Source: Arthonia radiata (Eukaryota; Ascomycota; Arthoniomycetes; Arthoniales; Arthoniaceae). From it: a stretch of DNA of 64,000 nt. The notes beneath the pieces are model-generated. The model searched no databases and was not told where the DNA came from. It saw only the letters and a program-made list of their open reading frames with translations. Position 1 is the first letter of the stretch. Each line of letters begins with the position of its first letter. The stretch lies in the NCBI GenBank assembly GCA_002989075.1, contig PSQN01000012.1, positions 930,001 to 994,000 on the forward strand. The letters are read 5' to 3'. The translations under genes were made by a program, and so were the position numbers. Shown in pieces: positions 11,749 to 25,838 of this stretch.

Positions 11749-14700
11749 GGTTATAAGCCCGGATTAGCACCAATTCCTTTCAAATTTTCTGTTTAGAAAA
11801 TATTTCTCCTACGACACCTATCGACACCTCTAAACGATTCTATTACCAATCGACTCTAAATTTTTAGCCTAATTTAACTATTAGAACAGAATTTCCTTTT
11901 TTTTTTAGAAATCTCCGACTATATATTCGGCTATAGACTCCTCTTATAAGATTCCTAAACTTAAGAGCTCAACTAATTGAGACATTTAGTCGATTCGAAT
12001 GGAGGCTCTTTTAACTAAAAAGGGCTACAGTAATGTTATAATTCTCTTTTCCGGCTATTTAGCTAGAGATATTACTAAAGCTAGCCGCTAGGAACGGTTA
12101 ACAAGGGCAGCAGCCCTTATTCGAATAACTCTAGAGAACGGTCCTCTTATTTAAATAAAGGGGATCTATAACTCTCTAGAGCTTTAGAATAGCCTAAAAA
12201 GGTTATACAAATCGAAAGGTTTTAGTTTTAAGTTTCTAATTTGCAAGAAGCTCTTTAGTACTATACTTAATAAGGTAAAAAACCTTAAGCTGTATCTTGC
12301 TAAAATTAGACAATTAACGAACGATTTAGTAACCCGAGGACTAGCACTACTCAACAAGGTGGTAGCTACCTACGTCCTTTACAATCTGACCCCCGAATAT
12401 AAGCACACGGTAGCTATTATTAGCCAAAGCTACCGGCAAACGACTAGCGATATAAGTTTACAGAACTTATTTAGTTAACTTATAGACGAGTCTCGCCGAA
12501 TCCGCGGTAGTACCCCAGCAAAAAAGGTTTTTACTACAATAGACAATAAATCGACGCAAAGGACCGGAGAAAAATTAAGATCTCTAAGTAAAAACTAAGA
12601 AAAATGCCCCTTTTGCAACAAAAAGGAGCATAAACCGGCAACTTGTTGGAAAAAATACCCAAATCTCTGGCTAAATTCTAACAAAAGCTCCGAAAACACC
12701 AATTTTTTAATATTTTCTGTACATAGTTCTAACTCACAAGAAGAACAATGCTTTACAGCATTACTAGACAGAGTTAATTACTCTACTAATTCTTAGATCC
12801 TCGATACAGGCTTAATAAGCTATATTTACTTAAATTTTAACCTTCTAACGGATATCCGACCAACTAACCGGATTATTCGTTAAGAAGGGGGAAAGTTAAT
12901 TCGAGCCTTACAGACAGGCAAAGCAAAACTATTCTTTAAGAACAGAATAATTGTTCTAGACAAAGTTTTGTTTGTTAAGAAATTCAGAATTAACCTTCTA
13001 AGCTTTAATAAGCTTAAAAAGAGGGAAAATAAGGTAACTCTTAACTAAAACAAGCTAAAAGTTAATTAAGCCGGACAAATAACTACCGAGAGGCGGTATG
13101 TTAACGGTCTAATAGTAATAGAAGCTCAGACTATTAATACAGTTCGATCTCTCTATACTATTTTTTCGAAAACTAACCTTTAGTATCAATAAATAGGATA
13201 TATAGGCAAAAACGCCTTAAAATAGCTTAAAAAGGTTGCTCTAGAAATAGATTATTGAGACAAATCGGGAGATAATTGCTAAATTTACTTCGAAGCAAAG
13301 GCAACGGCTAAAGTTAGCCGAGAAACTCTAGACAAATCGGCTAATTATTTAGAAAAAGTCTACTTAGATATTTGCGGGCTAATTGTACCGCAAACCCCTT
13401 TCAAAGATCGATTATTTACTAACTTTATAGACAATAAAACTTAGTATACAACTACCGAGGTACTACAGTCTAAAGATTAGGTTTTTAACGTACTATCTAT
13501 CTATATTACTTAAAAAGAAACGTAGTTCGAGTATCCTTTTAAAAGACTATACTTAAACAACGTAAAAGAATACCGGAAAGATCGAGTAAAACAGCTTCTA
13601 AACCAAAAAGAAGCTATTTTAACGATATCCGTACTATATACCTTTCAGTAAAACGGACGAGCCGAACGCTTTAACCGAACAATTGTTAGTAAAGTTTAAG
13701 TAATGCTTTATACCGCCGGACTACCCTAAATATATTGGGGTAAAGCGCTAAAAGCAGCTATCTATATTTATAACAGAACCTCTTATACCAGATTGCCGGG
13801 GTTTATTACTCCGTACGAAGTAAAATACGGCAAAAAACTAGATATCAGTACTATTAAAATCTAGGGCTCAGTTACTTATCTTAAAGAACCTAAACTAAAA
13901 AAACTAGACGCTAGAGCAACTATCTATATCCTAATAGACTACGGATCGAATTAATATAAGCTCTTAGACCCCAATAGCCGGAAGGTTTACTAGAAGAGAG
14001 ACGTCTACGTTTAGGAAGGAAAATTTATTTGGGACCTACGGAGATCTACAGTTAATCGATTAACCAAGAGTATTTCTAAAGAGCCTAAAGAACAACTAGA
14101 AGTTAAGTTTAAAAACGAGCTATATTCGACCGCTAAATTTTAAGATAATAGGGAGGTACCTTTCGATAAAGAAGAGAGTTCTCTGTATAAGAAACAGTAT
14201 ACCCCCCCTATATCTTAACAACTAGCGGACGAATCTAAATAAGAACTATACCAAACTAGAGCTCTAAACGAGTCTAACCTTCCTACCGAGTTAGATTACA
14301 GAAGTACCGAAGACCTCTGCCGGGCAGACACCGATTGCGCCCAGGAAATAGATTTTATATACGAAAACGCCGACAAAAATTAGTTTGACGAGTTTTATAA
14401 TAACTTAGAACAATACGCCGAGCAGGCCTTAGTCGCAGTTACTAAAGAGCCTAATAACTTAAAAGAAATAAGAGCATCTAAGGATTAACCTTCTTAGCTA
14501 GACGCAATACAGTTAAAGCTCAAAGAGCTAGCTAACTAAGAAACCTAGATATTAACCAAGCTACTGCCGGGTAGAAAGGCGCTAAAAGGGCGCTGGATAT
14601 CGAAGATTAAGTACTTTCTGGAGGACGAGCCGATTTTTAAAGCCCGCTGGGTAGCTAAGGGCTGCTAGCAAAGACCCGGCCTCGATTTTATAGAGACCTT

Positions 14701-16147
14701 TGCAAATATAGTAAATCTAATTACCTACTGACTTATATTAGCCTTAGTAGCAGAGAAAGACTAGGAAATGAAGCAATGGGACGTAAAATTAGCTTATCTT
14801 AACGCAAAGTTAGACGAAGTTGTCTATATCGAGCAACTAACTGGCCTATCTAACGAAACTAATAAAGTTTATCGAATAAAGAAGGCCCTTTACAGTCTAA
14901 AATAGGCCGGCCGACAGTAAAAAGCTTATCTTTAAGAATTACTAAGGGAAATAGATTTCAAACCTCTAGTATCCGATTAGTCGGTTTATATTCAAAGAAC
15001 CAGAAAGTAGGCAATTTTAATCGTCTATATAGACAATATATTAGCTGTATCCGATTCTACCGAAACAATCTCTAGAATTTACCAGAAACTAAATAAGACT
15101 CTTACGGTTAAGGACTTAGAAGACGTTAGTAAGTTCCTAGAAATTAAAATTATCCGAGATCGCCCGGCAAAAACGATTCGCCTAGACCAGTCGACTTATT
15201 TAGCTAAAATTTTAAGCAAATACTCGAAGAAAAACGGCCGAATGCCTGGGAGAATACCGCAACCCGTCGGCTTAAAATTGATACTAAATTCTAACCAAGC
15301 TAGTAGTACCGATATTTCTAATTATTAGCAACAAATTGGGTCGATTTTGTATCTAACAACAAAGACAAGACCCGATATTGCCTTTACAACTAGCCTACTA
15401 GCCCGATACATATCGAATCCTAGTAAGAAGCACTAAAGAGTTTTAAGTAGCCTTTAGGCTTACTTAGATAAAACTCCTAACCTTAGTCTTTACTACAAAT
15501 CTTCCTTAATAGACGGTATAACCGGCTATTGTAACGCAGATTGGGGGGGGAACCTTAGTACTAGGAGATCGACTACCGGCTATATCTTTCTACTCAGAAA
15601 CAGAGCCCTTAGCTAGAATTCGAAGCTACAAAAAACGGTTGCCTTAAGCTCTTATGAGGCCGAATATATAGCTCTTAAAGAAGCTATAAAGGAACAGTCA
15701 TTTATCCGATTAATTGCTACCGAACTGTCCGGGATTTTTAAAGAAAATTCGATTACTATCGTTTCAGCAGGTACTTTGAAAAAGTCTGCGGATAAAAAGA
15801 CTCGGCGGGCTCTAACGCACCAGGTAAGCATATATTTGCCCGGGCAAGCCGGTTAAATTAGACCGGAGACCCTAGTTTTGCTAGTAAAACTATTACTTAC
15901 CGACAACAATTCAGCAAAAGAACTTACAAAAAATTCTACCTTCCGAGCTAAATCTAAGCATATTAATATACAGTATCACTATGTTAGAAAAAACGTTTAG
16001 ACAGGCCAAACAGAGCTTAAATACGTTTCTATAAAGGAACAATTAGCAGACGGTTTAATAAAACTAATTGACTTGGCTAAAATACTAACGTTTAGAACTT
16101 AAATTAGCTTACAATCTAGCTAAAACAACTAGTCGATTAAGAGAGAA

Positions 16148-16654
16148 TGTTAGAAATTAACTAACTAGCTGGTTAGCTAGAACCCCTAGGGGCCTAGAGT
16201 ATCGGACAGGTCCTACTAGCTATCTCGGTCTAGAATAGAACAAGCCTTTTATCTAAAGGGTCGGGCCTAGTAGCCCGAGTCTAGAACAAAAAGAAGTATT
16301 ATACGACCCGTCTTAAATAGCTGGCCCGTAGTTTAAAACAACATAGAATAGACTTAAAGACTAATAGTTTTAAATAAACAGAATTACCGTCTTATATAGT
16401 AAGTTACAGGTTATCTAGCTTCTATTAAAAGAATAGATATCTAGTAAGTTCTGTATAGACCGCTAAACTTAGATATATAAGTTAGAATCTCTCTAGAGAA
16501 TTTTAGCTAACAAAACAGACAATATAACAACAGCTTCTCCTTGCTACTAAGTATTGTACCTGTATCAAGCCTAAGTATTGCACTAGTCTCAAGCTAATCT
16601 TATCTTTCTACTCTTTATAGTAGTATTCTTCTTCTTCCCTGCACCTTTTTAACA
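16148..16654 (+). repeat. Copia-A copy 1, 3' LTR
   Basis: 507-bp partner of 11241-11748, beginning TGTTAGAAATT and ending TTTTTAACA. Differences from the 5' LTR are mostly transitions, as expected from RIP. Confidence 0.92.
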
Positions 16655-18407
16655 TAAACAAAATAATTAATTAGACTTTTCTAGATATAAAAAGAATAAT
16701 TAGTATTTAAAGAGCTTAAAAAAGCTTTTAAAATTAAGTCTATATAAATAATATTTAACTTTAACTTACTAATTATTATAAAAATAGATACATTAAACTA
16801 TATAATTAGAGTATATATAAGTTAAAAGAATAACAAAAAAAGCTTAAATTAGTAACTTTTTACTTAAATAAAATATTACTTATAAAATAAAACTATAATA
16901 TTTATAATAAAGAGCTTTTAGCTATTATAACAGTATTTGAAATATAATAAGCTTATTTAAAAAAAGTAAACTATATAATTATAATATATATAAACTATAA
17001 AAACTTAACTTACTTTATAATAATAAAGAAACTTAACTAAAGATAGGTTTAATAGTTAAAAACTATAGCTTTATATAACTTTATTATTACTTACAAAAAA
17101 GATTTTAAAAACGATAGAGTAAATACTTTTAGTTAACAATTAAACTATCTTAACAATAAAGAATACGTTAAATATACAATATTTTAAGAATATAATAATA
17201 AAATTAAATACAATTAACTAGCTATAATAATTAAATTTGTTATAAAACTAAATAGCTAAATTTTAAATATTCTAAATAATTTAAAGATATATTAAAGGAC
17301 AAAAAATAATATTTAAAACTAATAAAGAATAATAAAAGCTACTATAAATTTTAAGAAAAAATCTATATTCTAAGAAATCTAATTTAATATATTATTAGTA
17401 ACTTTTATAATAATTTAATAAAAAAATATAAAAGTATTAATAATACTATTAAAAAGATTATTAAAACTTATTATATCCTAAAAATTTAATATTACGCTAA
17501 AAATTATATCTGTAAATATAATATATACGTAAAAATAAAATATCTAAAATATTTAAAAGACTATAGTATATAGTTTTACTAAACTTTATTACTAAATTAC
17601 TATTTTTTAAGAATTTATTTATAAAAATAGCTTATAACGCTATTCTAGTTATATATAATAAACTAACTAAATACATATACTTTATACTATATAAAAAAGT
17701 TAGTAATTTAAAATAATTAATATATACTTTTCTTTAAATTATTCTAGCTAACTATAAATAACTATAAAGAATTATATTTAATAGAGATAGAAAATTTATT
17801 TTATAATTTTAAATATTTTTAATACAATAACTAAAGACAAAATAAAAAAAATTTATATTATTTTACCTATAAATAGATAAACAAATAGAATAAATAAACT
17901 AAACTTTAAAATAATATCTCTAAGCGTATATTAATTATTAATAAAATAACTAAATATACCTATTATTAGTAGCGTAAGCTATATATAATAATATAAAGAA
18001 CGATACTACTAAAAGTACTCTATTTTATATTTTATACGGTTACTATTCTCTTTAAAGTAAATAACTTTAAAATACAATAAATAATAAGACAGCTACATAA
18101 ATAGCTATAAATATAAAAAATCTATATTAATAGTTAAAGTTAAATATTAAGTTTATTAATAAATAAATATAAGTATAATATAATAAATTAAAGTTTACGT
18201 TAAATATAAGTATAAAAGAGAGAAAAAGAGCTTACTTACTTATAAAAAACTTAAAAACTATTAAACTAAGTAAAAAACTTAATTATATTAAAATAAGACT
18301 ATTTAAAATCTTATAGCAATTAAAATTTATAATATTTAAACTTAAACTTTTAAAAATAATAAAAATATATTCTATATTTTATATAATACTATTAAAACTA
18401 GCTTACT
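16655..18407 (+). mobile_element. Gypsy-A fragment (RNase H-integrase)
   Basis: Plus-strand piece matching Gypsy-A copy 1 from about 6,035 to 7,815. It covers the end of RT, RNase H and most of integrase. It is more decayed than the two long copies. Copia-A copy 1 adjoins it on the left and Gypsy-B copy 1 on the right. Both ends of the parent element are missing here. Confidence 0.85.
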
Positions 18408-18603
18408 TATAATGTATAAACGTCTCGATAGCGAATTAAGACAAAATATTGTCTATTTAGAAAGGCTGCGATCCTAAAAGAATATCTTTCGTCTAGTAGA
18501 CACATTCCTTTCTTTTCTCCTTAATAATTAGCTTAAACACTAGTAAAGCCTATTTAGACTCTTTTTACTACTTAACTGCTCTCTGCTCTATTTCTAAATT
18601 ATA
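18408..18603 (+). repeat. Gypsy-B copy 1, 5' LTR
   Basis: 196-bp LTR matching 31758-31953, 39585-39780 and 50987-51182. It starts TATAATGTATAAACG and ends ATTATA. The least mutated copy ends GATTACA, so the family probably had TGTAA...TTACA inverted ends. Confidence 0.85.
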
Positions 18604-21600
18604 TTCTAATTATTCTAAACCTACAAGAAGGGCGGCCGGCAGTTAGATACCTTATTAATATTGCTTAGGGGTTAACTTAGTATAACTAAGTATAGCCAAG
18701 ACTCTATATATACGTTAAAATAAATAATATTAAAATTAATTGATAGCTAATACTAGTAAGTACTATATTTAAAGAGAACAAGTAAGGAACTAAGTATACA
18801 ATGGTAGTTGCTTTATATCTGCTATATAAGTAGAATATAGAGCGTAACAAAATATAACTAATGCTAAAGAAGATTAGAACTCTTATATAAGATTTAGCGA
18901 CAATAATAAGTAAGAGAGCTTATAAGCCGGTAAACAGACGCCAAGTAGATTGTAAACTAAAAAGAATAATAGTCTAAATTAAAACAATAATAACAATAAA
19001 GAGACTTATTAAAGCTTTAACCGTAAAAAATCTCTCTTTAGCACTTTTTTAAGCGTTAAATTATAAAAGCTAAGATAAGAACTATTAGTATAGCAGTAGC
19101 AGTATATTATTAAGAAGCTTAAGCTTAAAAAGCAAATACTTAAAGTTAAGCTCTAGTCCGCTCGCAATTTGAAGGCTGATAGTAAGCAGTTATAAAGCGA
19201 TTTAAGTCTTTAAAGCTAAATTAACGAGCTTTTTAAGAAAAAGACATTTAAGCTTAAAAGAACTATAAACTTTATAAATATTCGATAGACTTAGACTATT
19301 AAGAAAAGATTTTAAATAACTAACGTATTAGATTTTAACAACGTTTATGTTATTACTTAGTACGTTTAGAAACTTTTTAGAAACCTAGCGGATAAATAGC
19401 AAACTTACGCTAAAAAAAATAAAGAGAAGACGTTACTTTATATATAAGCGTACTTTAAAAGATAGATAATAAAATATATTGTTAACTTAGCTATAGCTAC
19501 AATAGCTAACATAGAAAGGTTCTTTATATTAACATAGAGTTTAACGTAGAAGCTTAAGAACTTTCTAAGCTTTCTATAAAACAAAGAAACTAAGTTACTA
19601 AATAGTAAGATACTAGACCTAAGTTAAACTATATTCTACTATGCGCGCTTATCTTTATAAATTAAGGTAAAGCTAATTAAGTAAGGTCTCTTAAAAAACC
19701 TGCTTAAAGATATAAACAAGCTTCTAAAGAAAGTTTATTAATATATAAATATTAATTGTAGTATATCGCAGAACGCCCGCAATACTAATATAAACTAAAA
19801 TCGCTTTAGTAGTAGATTAAGTATAAATTATAGTAGCTATAATGCTAGAGCATCTTTATAGGGGTCGGGCCGCAAATAAGACAGTTTATATCGAAAATAA
19901 GGCAACTTACCGGTCCGATAAAGAGACAATAGCTCTACTGTATAAAAGTAATTAGAGTTAATATACAATAAGACAAATATTACCTACTTTATATATAATT
20001 AAAAAGAGTATTATACTACTAAATATACTATATCCTAAACCGATATTAATTTAACGCTAGTTAGACAAAAAAACGATAGGTCTTAAGGATAAGTCTTGCG
20101 TCTCTAAAGCTTAAAGCTATTAATTAACGGCAAGGACGAATTAAAGTTTCGGTACAGCTAAGTAGGTCGCTACAAGAGATTCTCGCGCTAATAGATTTTA
20201 GTAAAGAAATTAATCTTATTAATTATTGTATTGTGCTTAAAAGAGGATAGCAAAAATTATATAAAGTAAAGCTTCTGTATACTAAGTTTCTTAATAAAAA
20301 TAAGCTATAGCTTTATAGCGCGTATAATGTAAATATAACTATAAGAAACGTATATAGAGAGAAATAGTATTACTAACTTTATCTATATTTAGCTAACTTT
20401 ATAGAATATAGCCTCGTCTTAGGATATCTATAGCTTAAGTAAATTAAGCTTTGAATTAGCTAGGCAATAAGAACAATTACTTAGAAAGACCTCTCTATAT
20501 CTAAAGAACGGGTAGCAGAAGCTAAATTTATTAAGATTATTAGTAAAGACGTAATTTTAGTATATTTATAAAGAGACAAACAGTACTACTCTATAATTTT
20601 ATAGATAAGAGCAGATAAACGTTATAAGTATTAAATAGCGGTTCTATTAGACGTTAGTTTGCTGCTAAACTGAACCTTAAATAGCGAGTCTAAGAAAGTA
20701 AAGAAGCGAAATAAGCTTTCTTCTTAGTATACTAAATATAAAGATATCTTTTTTAAAGAACTGTTAAGTAAGCTTATACCGCTTAGTAAGTATACTTATA
20801 AGATTAAGCTTAAGAATAGTATAGAACTTTTATATAAGCTAATCTACTTTATATTGTAAAATAAGCTAAAGACGCTTTAAAAGTACTTAAATACTATAAT
20901 TAAGAAAGAGTAAATACAACCCTTTACTAGTTTAATAAGTGCTTCGGTTCTATTTATATTTAAAACAGATAGATTGTTAAGACTATATATTAACTATCGC
21001 CGTTAAAATAATATAACTGTAAAGAATTGCTACGTATTGTCGCTAGTCTCTAAGATTCTTAATTACTTATAAAGCTCAAAAATATTTATAAAGCTTAATT
21101 TTTATAATATCTATTACCGTATTTATATTTATAAAGAGAATAAATAAAAGACAGCGTTTTATACCCAATATAGGTACTATAAATATTTAGTAATACCTTT
21201 TAAACTAGTAAACGCCTCTACTACGTTTTAAATATATATTTATAAAGCTATAGATAATCTTATTAATACCGTATATATCGTTTATATAGACAATATCTTA
21301 ATTTTCTTTAAAGATAAGGAAAGCTATAAAGACTATATTAAAGAAGTTCTATAAAAGCTTTATAAATAGAGTTTATTTATAAAGCTGTTTAAGTATTAAT
21401 TTTATACTACTAAGGTTTTTTTTCTAAAGTTTACCGTAAAAGTCGATAGTATCGAAATAGACCTAAAAAGAGTACAGACTATAGCTAAATAGCTAGTCTC
21501 TACTATTATAAAGCAGATTCTATTCTTTCTAAGGTTTGTAAACTTTTACTAGCAATTTATCTATAAATTTAGCCGTATCGTAGCGCTAATAAATATACTA

Positions 21601-24600
21601 ATAAAAAACATTAAGTTTGTTTAGAGTAAAGCTTAATAAAAAGCTTTTAAAGCGCTAAAACAAGCCTTTATAAATATATTAGTACTAATATACTTTAATC
21701 TAATACTATCAATTATTTTAATAACTAATGTATTAGACTTTATAATAGTAAATATCTTACTTTAGCTAAAAGAAGATAGCTAATTAACATTATTATTAAA
21801 TATTAACTTAAGCTTATTTATATTATAAATAGTAAATACCGTCTAAACTAGTACTAATAACAAGGCAAATATATATTTATATTCGGTAGTATTCTTTTTA
21901 AAGAAACTTATTGACGCTAAGCTAAAATATAATATCTATAATAAAGAGTTTATAGTAATATAAGCTAGCTTTAAGTATTAGCACTATTATCTTATTAATA
22001 TACAGTACTTAGTAAAGGTTGTAATAGACTATAATAATTTATAGTATTTTATAACAATAGAAGTATTGTCTTACCGATAAGCGCGCTAAACAAAAAACCT
22101 ATTAGTATTTAACTTTAAAATACTATACCGTACGAATAGTAAGAATCTAGCAGACGCGCTATCGTACTGTTTAAATTATAAGAATTTATATAGAGTAAAG
22201 AAAGATAACGCTAATAAAATATTATTGAGTTTATAGTAGAAGCTTAGAAAAGATACTACTTTACTTAGTACCGAGAAAAAGCCCTTTAACTTAAAAGAAA
22301 ATATAATTGCTGCTTTAATTATATTACTTAAAGATTAGTTTAAATACTATTAGTAGTTTAGCTACTAATTAAAAATTTTAAATGCGACTATAGCCTAAGT
22401 TAAAGGTAAATTAAAGTTAAATACAGACTTTATATAAAATACTTAGGAGCGAGAAACGCGTCTGTCTTTCTTTACTAATACAGAGCCTTTTCCGATAGCT
22501 CTCGTATTATAAATTAAGATAGTTATAGCTACCGCTCTTAAAATAGCTTATAATAATACTTTTTAAAGTCTTATAGCTTTAATCTTAGAAGTCTAATAAA
22601 AAAACGCCTTTATAAAGTAGAAAATATCGGAGTTAGAATTATTAACTAAAACTAAAGGTTAATATAGCAATAAAACGGCAGTAAATTGCCGTTAAACTAG
22701 TATAAGAAAGCGCTATACGAGTTAAATTAACTTAAATACTTTAATAGAGTTTAACTTAAACTTCGAGTCGTTAAAGTATATAAAATAGTTAGTTAATAGC
22801 TATAAGTTATTATACTAAAGTAATAAAATTTAAATATTAAAATACTCTATATTAAAGCTAAAAGTTGTAAGCTAAAATTATAATAATAAGCTTATTAATT
22901 ACTTTAAGATTAAAAAGACTCTAAAGATTTTAAAATATAAATATACGTAGAAGAATACAGTAACGTACATTAAAAACTTTATTACTAAATATAACGTATA
23001 TTAGCGTACTACTATAAAAAAGTATAAGCTATATAGTAAAATAGCAGCAATATTAGTTCTAATTAGCTTCTTTAAGAATCTATCTTTAAACTTTATTATT
23101 AAATTGCTAATAGTACGCTTAAAGAATAGAAATATTGTTAATTTAATTTTTATAGTTATTAACCGCTTTTTAAAGTTTATAAGCTATATTTTAGTTAAAG
23201 AGACTATAAATACTATAAAGCTAATAAAAGTACTTTATAAGTATTAAGCAAAAACATTAGAATTCTTAAAAAGCCTTTTATTTAATAAAGAATTTATATT
23301 TACTAGCTTATATTAGAGTACTTTTTACTAATATTTAGCTATAAAATAAAGATTAAGTATAGCGTTTTACTTTTAAACTAATAATTAAACTAAGCGTTAA
23401 AACTAAAAGCTTAAAAACTATCTGTATATTTATATCTCTTAAAATTAAGTTAATTAGTATAAGTATCTAAAAGAAGCTACTTTTACGTATAACTCAAAAA
23501 TTTATTTATTAACAAAGATATTGCCGATTAAATATATATTTGATTGTATTATAAACGTACTAAATAGCGTATTGCCGCTAAATTAGTACTATACCGTAGT
23601 TAAGTTAAATAACATTCTTATTAGTAAAAATACTTTTTATTAAGAAAGAAGGTAGCTTAAGCTAAAATACTCTATAATAGTTAAGTATATAGAAGAACGC
23701 CTTCTTTATTAATAAAAAATAAAGCAGCAGTTAGAAAAAGTTTAGCGTCTATAGATAGAATAGTATAATACTAAGTATATATTAAAATACTATATAGTAG
23801 ATAATTTAGTACTACTATTGTTAAAGAACCTTAAAACAAAGAGGTTAATAAAAAAGCTTAATAATTAAAGCCTAAAACCGTTTAAGATCCTTAAGAAAGT
23901 AAATAAATAAGCTTATTAGCTAATACTACTAGATTTCTACTAGATTTACTCTATCTTTTATATATTCTTACTAAAGCTATATTGCCGTTAATTCGATATA
24001 GAACCGTTTAGTCCGATTAAAGTTAATAGTAGTAAGGAATAGCTTATTAAGGCGATTTACTTTAAGATTAAAAATTAAAACTAGTATTAAACTAAGTAGT
24101 AGAGGTAGTTAGAGGTAAATAATATAATAAAGCTACGGGTATATCTTAAAGACTCTAATACTCTTAAAAAATTTAAGAAGCGTAAAGACGCTAAGCTAAG
24201 AAGTAAGCGTCTAAAGTAAACTAAACAATATAGATAAAAAAGAGCTATAAGTCTATATAATTAGCTTATAATATAATACTAAAGAGAAGGTAAAATACCT
24301 CGAGTATAGTTTAGAACATAGAATTAGTATAGTATTAAACTTTAAGACTATTTATATATAATTATAAAGCTTAAGCTATAAAAAAGCTAAAATAAGACTT
24401 ATATAGGGAGAAAATATAGAACTATTCTAATAAGCTAAAGAAAACTACTTGTATAAATTAAAACCCTAGCTAAATAGAAGATAGAAAACTATAAAAAAAC
24501 TATTTAAACTAGCATCGAAGTTAGTACGAATCGGCGGTATAATACTACTTAAGCTAGCCGCGCTTACTATTAACGCGGCTCTAAATTTAATTAACTAGAT

Positions 24601-25838
24601 TTACTATAGCTAGCTTATAAGAAGCCTTATTTATAAACGGCTAAGGGCCGTATAACTCTATATTAGAATTAAAGCTCTAGCGTAGCGCCTTAATATACTT
24701 AAAATCGTTAGTATCGGCCTACTCGACTAACTTAGTATCTAGACCGCGCTATTAGGCGTATAGCTAAATATAAAAAGTATAAAGTAGAGTAAGATAGTCG
24801 TTATAAAAAGACTCTTTATTATCTTAAACGTCCTTACTAAAGGTTAACAAGAAGTTAACGCGTACAAGAAAATTATAGATACGTCTTTACTAAGCGGAAA
24901 CCTATTATATATCAATATAGAGTTAATTAGTATCTAAGACAGAAAGTATTAGACTTACTATTTTATACTTATCTTTTAATTTTCTAATACTAGTATAGTA
25001 AGTTTACTTAGTATACTATCTCTTAGACTACTTATAGGTTTAATCTTTATAATACTTAAAGTTAGAGTTCGTAGAAGGTCTACTATATATAGCTATATTG
25101 CTAAATAAGACCTTTATATAACGGCAGTATACTAGAACGTAAGCTTCTAGCTAAGGCTAAATTAACGTAAATACAGCGTAAAAAGTAGAATTCGAGAAGG
25201 TAAACTAGCAAGACTTTATAAATAACTCGGGTTTATAAGTAGTACCGCAGTAACAGAGAGAATAGACAATCTTATTATTATTAAAGTTATTTTTATAGAC
25301 GTAATACTTTTAATAAGCTAAAACACTAATAATCAGACTAAAATAAAGTAATAAGAGAGAGAAGACTTATAAAGAGTTATAAGAGTTAAAAATACGCTAT
25401 TTAGTTTAAAAGAGCGTAAAATAGAAAAAGCCGCAGATAATTTAGAAATTAGTAAAATAACTTTAAGAGCTTTCTTCTTACAGACGTTATAAAGAAGAGC
25501 TTTAAGATTAATAGTAGCTTTAAAGTTTTTAATACTGTAAGTTAAGTAGCGAGTTAGCGCTTTAAAAGAGCTTGCTTTAGTAGTAAGTTTATTAATAGAG
25601 TTAAAACTCGATATAGTAGAAATTATAAAGGCAAATTAAAGGTAATTTAATATTAAATTAGCTACAAACTTCTTATCTAAAAAGAAAAGTAAAGGCTTAC
25701 TAAAGAAAAAAAGCTTATAAGCTAAGTAAAAGAGTATAATAATGTTAAAGAAAGAAAAAGAAAGTTTAAAAGAGTAGAAGCCTTGTTTTATACTTATTGT
25801 TAGATATTAATAATAAAGCTTCTACTTATAGATACTAA
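18408..25838 (+). mobile_element. Gypsy-B copy 1, Ty3/Gypsy fossil lacking its 3' end
   Basis: Second Ty3/Gypsy family, aligning along its length with 31758-39780. It has a 5' LTR at 18408-18603, a gag region up to about 20,000, an RT core at about 20,850-21,400 (motifs such as FKLVNASTTFQ and VYIVYIDNILIF), RNase H at about 21,890-22,190 and integrase at about 22,600-23,300. An integrase C-terminus and a chromodomain-like stretch follow near 23,640-24,230. About 1.6 kb more follows with no assigned domain. The last roughly 580 bp, including the 3' LTR, are absent. At 25,838 the sequence passes directly into an inverted Gypsy-A. Broken many times. Confidence 0.85.

Larger units (their letters stand above)
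11241..16654 (+). mobile_element. Copia-A copy 1, Ty1/Copia fossil
   Basis: Broken LTR retrotransposon of 5.4 kb with LTRs of 508 and 507 bp. Gag ends in a recognisable CX2CX4HX4C zinc knuckle at 12605-12646. The typical Copia order follows: integrase at about 13,340-13,880, RT at about 14,575-15,130 (motif WDVKLAYLNAKLDE) and RNase H at about 15,340-15,790 (motifs [24 protein letters not shown]). Integrase lying before RT separates it from the Gypsy families. It keeps more CpG, CpA and readable motifs than its surroundings, so it is among the least mutated elements here, yet it is still broken many times. No clear target duplication is seen (AGGTT on the left, TAAAC on the right). Confidence 0.92.
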
